Origin: an uncultured Campylobacter sp.
GTDB taxonomy: Bacteria; Campylobacterota; Campylobacteria; Campylobacterales; Campylobacteraceae
DNA: 8,402 nt
Direction: 5' to 3'
NCBI RefSeq assembly: GCF_938045775.1
Contig: NZ_CALIBH010000175.1
Span: forward strand, 1 to 8,402
The notes under the pieces were generated by a model that saw only the letters and a program-made list of their open reading frames with translations, had not been told where the DNA came from and did no database searches. The translations under genes were made by a program, and so were the position numbers. Positions 3,786 through 8,402 of the stretch are shown one piece after another. How positions within the stretch are numbered: position 1 is the first letter of the stretch; each line of letters begins with the position of its first letter.

Positions 3786-6522
3786 CCTCTCCTCCTTTTA
3801 AAATTTCATCGCTAGGGCCGTCGCTCTGCGAATCTTTGCTATCCAAATTTGAATTTAGTAAATTTTCATCCTGCGCAAGCTCGTCTGCTTCGCCCTCGTC
3901 GCCCTCCTCGGCTTTCGGGCAGGTCGCGATACTCACTACGTCGTCGCCCTCGACATTTACGACGATGACGCCGCTGGTGTTGCGGCCCGCTTTGCGGATG
4001 CTTTGCATATCGACGCGGATCATCTTGCCGCTGGTGGTTAGCGCCATGAGATCCATCTCCTCATCAACCATCACGACGCCGATGAGCTCGCCCGTGCGGT
4101 TGGTAAGCTTCATGCAGATGACACCCTTGCCGCCGCGGTTTGTGAGGCGATACTCGCTCGCGGTGGTGCGTTTGCCGATACCCTTTTGGCTCACGCTTAA
4201 AATTTCTTGCATGTCGCTTAGAATAAACGCGGCACCGATGACCTCGTCGCCTTTTTCTTTAAATTTAATCCCTTTTACGCCGCGAGCGATGCGCCCCATC
4301 TGGCGAATTTTATTTAGATTAAATTTAAGACACATTCCCTTTTTCGTAGCGATGAAGAGCATATTTTCGTTAGCGCTTTGCGGCTCGCCCTCTTGCGCGC
4401 CCTCGTCTTGCGACATTTCATCTGAAATTTCATTCTCGCTTCCCTCTAAAATATCCTGCTCAGTTTGCTCTAGAATTTCTTCAGCCTCGCCGCCGTCCAG
4501 ATCGTCGCCGCTTAGAGCGCCTTCTTTGTAGTTTTGCATCTCCTCGGCGCTGTTTGGAGCGATGAGGGCGGTTACTAGCGTATCGTCCACATCTAGGCTG
4601 ATAGCGCGGATGCCGAGCGAGCGGATATTTTTAAACTCGCTTAAATTCGTGCGTTTTACGATGCCGTTGCGAGTGAAAAATACGAGCGACTTGCTCGGAT
4701 CAAAATCGGTCGTAGGGATGATCGCCATGATCTTTTCGTCCGCGCCGAGTTGGATTAAATTTACGACCGCCTTGCCCTTTGCGGTGCGCGAGCCCTCCGG
4801 AATTTTATAGACCTTAAGCCAGTAAAGCTGCCCGCGGTCGGTGATAAACATAAGCGTATCATGGGTGTTGGACGTAAAAAAGCTCTCGATGAAGTCGTCA
4901 TCGTACGTCGTGACCGCCACGCGCCCCTTTCCGCCGCGCTTTTGCTTCTCGTAAGTCTTGCTAGGCACGCGCTTGATGTAGCCGCGGTGAGTGATCGTAA
5001 CGACCATATTTTCATTCGCGATAAGATCTTCGATGTCGATATCTTCGTAGTCATCGACGATTTCGGTAATTCGCGGGCATCTGAATTTATCCTTGATCTC
5101 CAAAAGCTCATCTTTGATGATCCCCTCAATCAGCTCCTCGCTCTTTAGGATCGCGTCAAGCCGCTTTATCTCGGCTAAAATTTCTTTTAGCTCCTCCTCG
5201 ATCTTTTCGCGCTCAAGCCCCGTTAGGCGACTTAGCCTCATATCTAAAATCGCGCCCGATTGCGCCTCGCTAAGACCGAATCTGCTCATTAAATTTTCGC
5301 GCGCGACGTTGGTGTCGGCGGAGTTTCTAATCACATCGATCACTTCGTCGATATTATCTAGCGCAATCTTTAAGCCCTCCAAGATGTGCGCTCTAGCGCG
5401 GGCTTTTTGAAGCTCAAAAATCGTGCGGCGGATGATGACGGTTTTTCTGTGGTTCAAAAACAGCTTCAAAAGCTCTATCAGCGTGAAAATCTTCGGCTCC
5501 TTGCCGTCGATTGCGAGCATTATCACGCCGAAGGTCGCCTCCATCGTGGTTTGCTTAAATAGATTATTCAGCACGATCTCGCTCATCGCGTCGCGCTTAA
5601 GCTCGATTACTACGCGAATTCCGTCACGATCGCTCTCGTCGCGCACCTCGGAGATGCCCTCGATCTGCTTTTCTTTTACGAGATCTGCGATCTGCTCGAT
5701 CAAGCGCGCTTTATTGGTCTGATACGGCAGCTCGTCGATTACGATGACGTCTTTACTAGCTTTTTTTTCAATATGGGTTTTAGCGCGAATTTTAACGCGC
5801 CCTCTGCCCGTTTTATACGCCTCGATGATTCCTTTTTTGCCGTAGATTATGCCGCCGGTTGGAAAATCGGGACCTTTGATCTCGCCCATAATCTCCTCTA
5901 GGCTTGCGTTTTTATTCTCAAGCAGTATCAAAAGACCGCCTACGAGCTCATCTAGGCTGTGCGGCGGGATATTCGTCGCCATTCCAACGGCGATTCCGCT
6001 TGAGCCGTTAAGCAGCAAATTCGGCACGCGCGCAGGCAGGACGTCGGGTTCGTTCAGGCTCTCGTCGTAGTTCGGCACGAAATCGACTGTCTCTTTATCC
6101 AGATCTTTTAGTAGCTCCTCGGCTAGCGGCGTCATACGCGCTTCGGTATACCTCATCGCCGCCGCGCCGTCGCCGTCGATCGATCCGAAGTTTCCCTGTC
6201 CGTCCACGGAAGGAATTCTCATCGAAAAGCTCTGCGCCATTCGCACGAGCGCGTCGTAAACGGCGGTATCGCCGTGCGGATGGTATTTACCGATGACGTC
6301 GCCTACGATACGGGCGGATTTTTTGTATGGCTGGCGAGAGCCCACGCCAAGATCGTTCATCGCATATAAAATTCGCCTATGCACCGGCTTTAGGCCGTCC
6401 CTGGCATCCGGCAGCGCACGACCGATGATAACGCTCATCGAGTAATCAAGATAGCTCGTCTTGATCGATTCTTCGACGTCGATATCGATGATCTCCTGAT
6501 TTTCAAACATATTTGATTGCAT
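3778..6522 (-). CDS. gyrA: DNA gyrase subunit A
   Basis: The breakage-reunion subunit of DNA gyrase (GyrA2GyrB2), which introduces negative supercoils using ATP. The 914 residues start with the conserved SYLDYSMSVIIGRALPDARD region (about 23-42). Tyr125 in MRYTEA is the catalytic tyrosine. The quinolone-determining segment HPHGDTAVYD (81-90) has Thr86 and Asp90, the fluoroquinolone-susceptible residues in Campylobacter numbering. The GyrA box is QKRGGKG (527-533), followed by the DNA-wrapping beta-pinwheel. About 65 residues (656-720) interrupt this domain and are strongly acidic: 22 Asp/Glu against one Lys by my count. The tail from Cys868 to the end is also acidic. C. jejuni GyrA, as I remember it, has an acidic stretch at the same place. 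The start at 6520-6522 has AAAGGA a few nt upstream. A TATAAT box in the 38 nt gap behind comF suggests its own promoter. The stop overlaps asd by 8 nt. Confidence 0.99.
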   Translation of the reverse strand: MQSNMFENQEIIDIDVEESIKTSYLDYSMSVIIGRALPDARDGLKPVHRRILYAMNDLGVGSRQPYKKSARIVGDVIGKYHPHGDTAVYDALVRMAQSFSMRIPSVDGQGNFGSIDGDGAAAMRYTEARMTPLAEELLKDLDKETVDFVPNYDESLNEPDVLPARVPNLLLNGSSGIAVGMATNIPPHSLDELVGGLLILLENKNASLEEIMGEIKGPDFPTGGIIYGKKGIIEAYKTGRGRVKIRAKTHIEKKASKDVIVIDELPYQTNKARLIEQIADLVKEKQIEGISEVRDESDRDGIRVVIELKRDAMSEIVLNNLFKQTTMEATFGVIMLAIDGKEPKIFTLIELLKLFLNHRKTVIIRRTIFELQKARARAHILEGLKIALDNIDEVIDVIRNSADTNVARENLMSRFGLSEAQSGAILDMRLSRLTGLEREKIEEELKEILAEIKRLDAILKSEELIEGIIKDELLEIKDKFRCPRITEIVDDYEDIDIEDLIANENMVVTITHRGYIKRVPSKTYEKQKRGGKGRVAVTTYDDDFIESFFTSNTHDTLMFITDRGQLYWLKVYKIPEGSRTAKGKAVVNLIQLGADEKIMAIIPTTDFDPSKSLVFFTRNGIVKRTNLSEFKNIRSLGIRAISLDVDDTLVTALIAPNSAEEMQNYKEGALSGDDLDGGEAEEILEQTEQDILEGSENEISDEMSQDEGAQEGEPQSANENMLFIATKKGMCLKFNLNKIRQMGRIARGVKGIKFKEKGDEVIGAAFILSDMQEILSVSQKGIGKRTTASEYRLTNRGGKGVICMKLTNRTGELIGVVMVDEEMDLMALTTSGKMIRVDMQSIRKAGRNTSGVIVVNVEGDDVVSIATCPKAEEGDEGEADELAQDENLLNSNLDSKDSQSDGPSDEILKGGEDE
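3791..3796 (-). promoter_or_regulatory. asd ribosome binding site inside the gyrA coding sequence
   Basis: AGGAGG on the minus strand sits 5 nt before the asd ATG at 3783-3785. The same bases encode part of the GyrA C-terminal residues KGGEDE. It is the strongest Shine-Dalgarno match in the window, which supports efficient reinitiation at asd after gyrA. Confidence 0.85.
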
Positions 6523-6549
6523 AAATATCCTTTTAAATTTTGAAGCGTG

Positions 6550-6555
6550 ATTATA
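6550..6555 (-). promoter_or_regulatory. likely gyrA promoter, -10 box
   Basis: A perfect TATAAT on the minus strand (GCTATAATC) lies between the comF stop and gyrA, about 28 nt before the gyrA ATG, so the leader would be about 20 nt. Campylobacter sigma70 promoters need only a good -10 box with AT-rich upstream DNA and usually lack a clear -35; the upstream bases here are moderately AT-rich and overlap the end of comF. It would let gyrA-asd be expressed apart from the two upstream genes. Confidence 0.6.
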
Positions 6556-6560
6556 GCGAA

Positions 6561-7178
6561 TTATTCTTTTGCATTAGCTAAAACCAAGCCGCACACGGGC
6601 ATAAAGCCGCCATCGATCAAACTCTCGCGCGCTTGCAGCATGCTAAGACCCGAGGTGATGATGTCGTCTACTAGGATCACGGGGAATTGCGGCGGGGTTA
6701 AAATTTTAAAATTTCGCTTGTGTTTTAGGCGAAATTCCAAACTCTGCCCGCTGTATTTGACGCGATTTTGCGCGCGCAGGCAGTGAAATTTCGGCTCAAT
6801 CAGTTCGCTTTTTAGCGCGCGAGCTAAGATCGCCGTGTGCGAATATCCGCTACGAGCGTCATCATCCAGCGGCACGGCGTTAAATTTAAAAATTCCATCC
6901 GTTTTAAACGCTTCGTAGTTTCGCGGATTTGCAGAAATTTCGCGTTGCAGATCGCGCGGAAATTTTGCCAAGCTTAAAGAGGCTATGCGCGCAAGCACCG
7001 CAGCGCCGTATTCGTGATGTTTAGAAAGTATAAGCTCTCGAATTTCGGAGTAGCCGTAGTAATAAAACACGCTAAAGCCCTCCACCTGCCGCATACTTAG
7101 GCGGCATTCGGCTAAATTTGCGGCGCAGGCGGCGCAGATCGTGCGCAGGCTAAACGCGCCGCAATTTATGCAGCGCAT
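6561..7178 (-). CDS. comF: ComF-family phosphoribosyltransferase-like protein
   Basis: The 205-residue cytoplasmic protein begins with a small zinc-finger-like knuckle, Cys3-x2-Cys6 and Cys15-x2-Cys18. It ends in a type I phosphoribosyltransferase domain, with the PRPP-binding loop VILVDDIITSG (167-177) and an upstream KYSGQSLEFRLKH segment typical of ComF/GntX proteins. Relatives (H. influenzae ComF, B. subtilis ComFC) are needed for natural transformation. The C. jejuni gene in the same position beside gyrA is, as I recall, the transformation gene ctsW (Cj1028c), so a role in DNA uptake is likely but inferred. No nucleotide substrate can be named. The ATG directly follows the TAG of the lipoprotein gene with no spacer, and I see no Shine-Dalgarno site, so it probably relies on terminating ribosomes. 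The Cys knuckle at residues 3-18 supports this start. Confidence 0.88.
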   Translation of the reverse strand: MRCINCGAFSLRTICAACAANLAECRLSMRQVEGFSVFYYYGYSEIRELILSKHHEYGAAVLARIASLSLAKFPRDLQREISANPRNYEAFKTDGIFKFNAVPLDDDARSGYSHTAILARALKSELIEPKFHCLRAQNRVKYSGQSLEFRLKHKRNFKILTPPQFPVILVDDIITSGLSMLQARESLIDGGFMPVCGLVLANAKE

Positions 7179-7727
7179 CTAAAGCGTAGAGATGATTTGA
7201 TCGGCGGATTTTTTGACGATGTCGCCAAGCAGGCTTTGCACGAAAGGATTAAGCGATCTAGCCGTGCGAAGCGCGGTAAATTGGCTCTGATCCTGCGAAA
7301 CGCGCTTGGTCGTAGTTTTGTTGCCCTGCACGATAGAGATCACGATCTCGCCTCTTGCGCTCATATTTTCTTTCGAGTAGCCGTTGATCGCTGCCGAGAT
7401 GCTTCTGATATTTACGGTTACGATATTCGGGCTTGCAGGATTGATCCTTACGCCGCGAGCCTCAAGCTCCGCGCGCAAAGCCTTATCGAACCACGCCGAG
7501 AGATTATTTTTTAAAAGCACTTCATCGACGAGTTTGCCGTCGTTGTCGTTTATAACGGCGATTACCATCTGATTTTCGCGCTGGTCGTTGATCGCGTTGA
7601 TATTTACCGACTTGCCGCTTACGGTCTGATCGGCCTTAGAAAGATACGGATTTAGGCTGATGACGCTGCTGGTTTGCGAGCAGGCGACAAGAAATAGCGC
7701 AAATACGCCGATTAAAAATTTTTTCAT
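7179..7727 (-). CDS. YajG-like lipoprotein
   Basis: A 182-residue secreted lipoprotein. MKKFLIGVFALFLVAC is a short signal peptide with lipobox LVAC and lipidation at Cys16. The next residue is Ser, not Asp, which by the usual Lol rule predicts the outer membrane. The mature part, with VSGKSVNINAINDQREN, ELEARGVRI and the final GDIVKKSADQIISTL, resembles the YajG lipoprotein family as I remember E. coli YajG. In C. jejuni the equivalent slot beside the ComF gene holds the outer-membrane lipoprotein mapA; whether the two are orthologous I cannot confirm. I chose the ATG at 7725-7727, which has AAGGA at 7733-7737. The frame also has an ATG at 7755-7757, but this puts ten charged residues before the signal peptide and falls on the likely -10 box. 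It is the first gene of the lipoprotein-comF-gyrA-asd run. Confidence 0.85.
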   Translation of the reverse strand: MKKFLIGVFALFLVACSQTSSVISLNPYLSKADQTVSGKSVNINAINDQRENQMVIAVINDNDGKLVDEVLLKNNLSAWFDKALRAELEARGVRINPASPNIVTVNIRSISAAINGYSKENMSARGEIVISIVQGNKTTTKRVSQDQSQFTALRTARSLNPFVQSLLGDIVKKSADQIISTL

Positions 7728-7755
7728 TTTTATCCTTTTTCTGAAATTTGGGCGC

Positions 7756-7764
7756 ATTGTAGCA
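7756..7764 (-). promoter_or_regulatory. extended -10 promoter for the lipoprotein gene
   Basis: The minus strand reads TGCTACAAT: an extended -10 (TG-N-) joined to TACAAT, one mismatch from TATAAT. It lies about 28 nt before the ATG, leaving a leader of about 20 nt that contains the AAGGA site. AT-rich DNA lies upstream, as is common for Campylobacter sigma70 promoters. Confidence 0.6.
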
Positions 7765-7765
7765 C

Positions 7766-7780
7766 TAAATTTAAAATTTA
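7766..7780. repeat. 15 bp palindrome between the divergent promoters
   Basis: TAAATTT and AAATTTA are perfect inverse copies around one central A. The palindrome is just upstream of the lipoprotein -10 box and about 12 bp before the probable dnaX -10 box, so a bound protein could affect both genes. The same AAATTT design is abundant in 158-910, so it may be compositional instead. Confidence 0.4.
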
Positions 7781-7792
7781 TAGATTTTTTTG

Positions 7793-7798
7793 TATCAT
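7793..7798 (+). promoter_or_regulatory. candidate dnaX promoter, -10 box
   Basis: TATCAT follows a run of T (7785-7791) and a G, which fits the T-rich upstream DNA of Campylobacter promoters but is two bases from TATAAT's best form and lacks a proper TG-N extension. It would give a leader of about 15 nt. TATAGA at 7779-7784 is an alternative. Confidence 0.35.
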
Positions 7799-7809
7799 TG
7801 CAAGATCAA

Positions 7810-7814
7810 AGGAG
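7810..7814 (+). promoter_or_regulatory. ribosome binding site that decides the TTG start of dnaX
   Basis: AGGAG lies 5 nt before the TTG at 7820-7822. There is no in-frame ATG before codon 79, well past the Walker A motif, so the TTG start is required by both the site and the protein. Confidence 0.85.
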
Positions 7815-7819
7815 AAATT

Positions 7820-8402
7820 TTGCAAGCACTAGCTTTAAAATACAGACCCAAAAGCTTCGAGCAGCTCATCGGTCAAGACGCCGTCGCCAAAAGCCTCGCG
7901 CACGCGCTGGATTCCGGCAGACTGAGCCACGCATATCTTTTCAGCGGACTTCGCGGCAGCGGCAAAACCTCGACGGCTAGGATTTTTGCCAAAGCGCTTT
8001 TATGCGATAAAGGCCCTACCGGCAAGCCGTGCGAGATCTGCGATAACTGCGTAATGGCAAACGAGGGGCGCCACATCGACATCATCGAGATGGACGCCGC
8101 CAGCCACCGCAAGATCGACGATATCCGCGAGCTCATCGAGCAGACGAAGTATCATCCCGCGAGCGCACGCTTTAAAATTTTCATTATCGACGAGGTGCAT
8201 ATGCTCACCAAAGAGGCCTCCAACGCGCTTTTAAAGACGCTTGAGGAGCCGCCTAGCTACGTAAAATTTATCCTTGCGACGACCGATCCGCTCAAGCTTC
8301 CAGTCACCGTGCTATCGCGCACGCAGCACTTTCGCTTTAAACCGATCGCTAAAAGCACCGTCGTAGCGCACCTAGAGCAGATTTTAAAAACCGAAAACAT
8401 CG
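7820..8402 (+). CDS. dnaX: DNA polymerase III subunit gamma/tau, N-terminal part (runs off the right edge)
   Basis: The clamp-loader ATPase that loads the beta sliding clamp and links the replicative polymerases. The first 194 codons are present, beginning with TTG: (M)QALALKYRPKSFEQLIGQ is the standard DnaX opening. Walker A is GLRGSGKT (43-50). Four cysteines at 62, 71, 74 and 77 form the zinc-binding module. Walker B is IIDEVHML (122-129), and the sensor 1 region is LATTD (152-156). Arg167, the expected trans-acting arginine, lies in LSRTQHF, where most bacteria have SRC; C. jejuni DnaX as I remember it also has Thr. The gene diverges from the lipoprotein gene across 92 bp. Whether a shorter gamma form arises by frameshifting cannot be judged, since the C-terminal part is outside the window. 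Confidence 0.97.
   Translation, partial: MQALALKYRPKSFEQLIGQDAVAKSLAHALDSGRLSHAYLFSGLRGSGKTSTARIFAKALLCDKGPTGKPCEICDNCVMANEGRHIDIIEMDAASHRKIDDIRELIEQTKYHPASARFKIFIIDEVHMLTKEASNALLKTLEEPPSYVKFILATTDPLKLPVTVLSRTQHFRFKPIAKSTVVAHLEQILKTENI

Noticed and set aside
3836..4531. 231-codon plus-strand open frame opposite gyrA
   Set aside because: It is antisense to conserved GyrA coding sequence, serine-rich low-complexity protein, and has no binding site; a shadow of the codon bias.
7728..7757. Upstream ATG giving the lipoprotein ten more residues
   Set aside because: It would bury the signal peptide behind charged residues, overlaps the likely -10 box, and lacks a binding site, whereas the inner ATG has AAGGA.
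7873..8200. Minus-strand open frames opposite dnaX
   Set aside because: They lie over the Walker A, zinc and Walker B regions of DnaX on the other strand and show no protein family of their own.

Overview
The window looks like chromosomal DNA from a Campylobacter, probably one of the higher-GC oral species (C. gracilis / rectus / showae type). GyrA, HemE, Asd and the start of DnaX read very much like the C. jejuni proteins I remember, but codon use is much richer in G+C, and the non-coding DNA is full of AAATTT / TTTTAAAA motifs. The genus call is firm. The species is an inference that I could not check.

Layout from left to right: (1) the start of a radical SAM protein on the minus strand (1-157, running off the left edge). 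(2) About 750 bp without a convincing gene (158-910), packed with AAATTT cores, imperfect direct repeats and palindromes. (3) A tight minus-strand pair, a UPF0114/YqhA-type membrane protein followed by hemE; the stop of the first lies 2 nt before the start of the second. (4) A 302 bp gap (2452-2753) with a perfect 12 bp inverted repeat that may be a terminator. (5) A minus-strand run in the transcribed order YajG-like lipoprotein, ComF-type phosphoribosyltransferase, gyrA, asd. Its junctions are a direct TAG/ATG abutment, a 38 nt gap holding a TATAAT box, and an 8 nt gene overlap. (6) A 92 bp divergent promoter region. (7) The first 194 codons of dnaX on the plus strand, starting at TTG and running off the right edge.

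The genes are core functions: haem synthesis (hemE), the diaminopimelate/lysine/threonine/methionine branch (asd), DNA supercoiling (gyrA), the replication clamp loader (dnaX), probable DNA-uptake support (comF) and an envelope lipoprotein. From memory, C. jejuni also has gyrA next to a ComF-type gene and then the lipoprotein gene mapA, and hemE next to a radical SAM gene, so most of the order is ancestral. I see no mobile element, CRISPR array, tRNA, rRNA, phage gene or defence system. Nothing here looks like a new biological system. The points most worth a second look are the repeat-rich 158-910 gap, the embedding of the asd ribosome binding site in the GyrA tail, and the acidic insertion inside the GyrA C-terminal domain.
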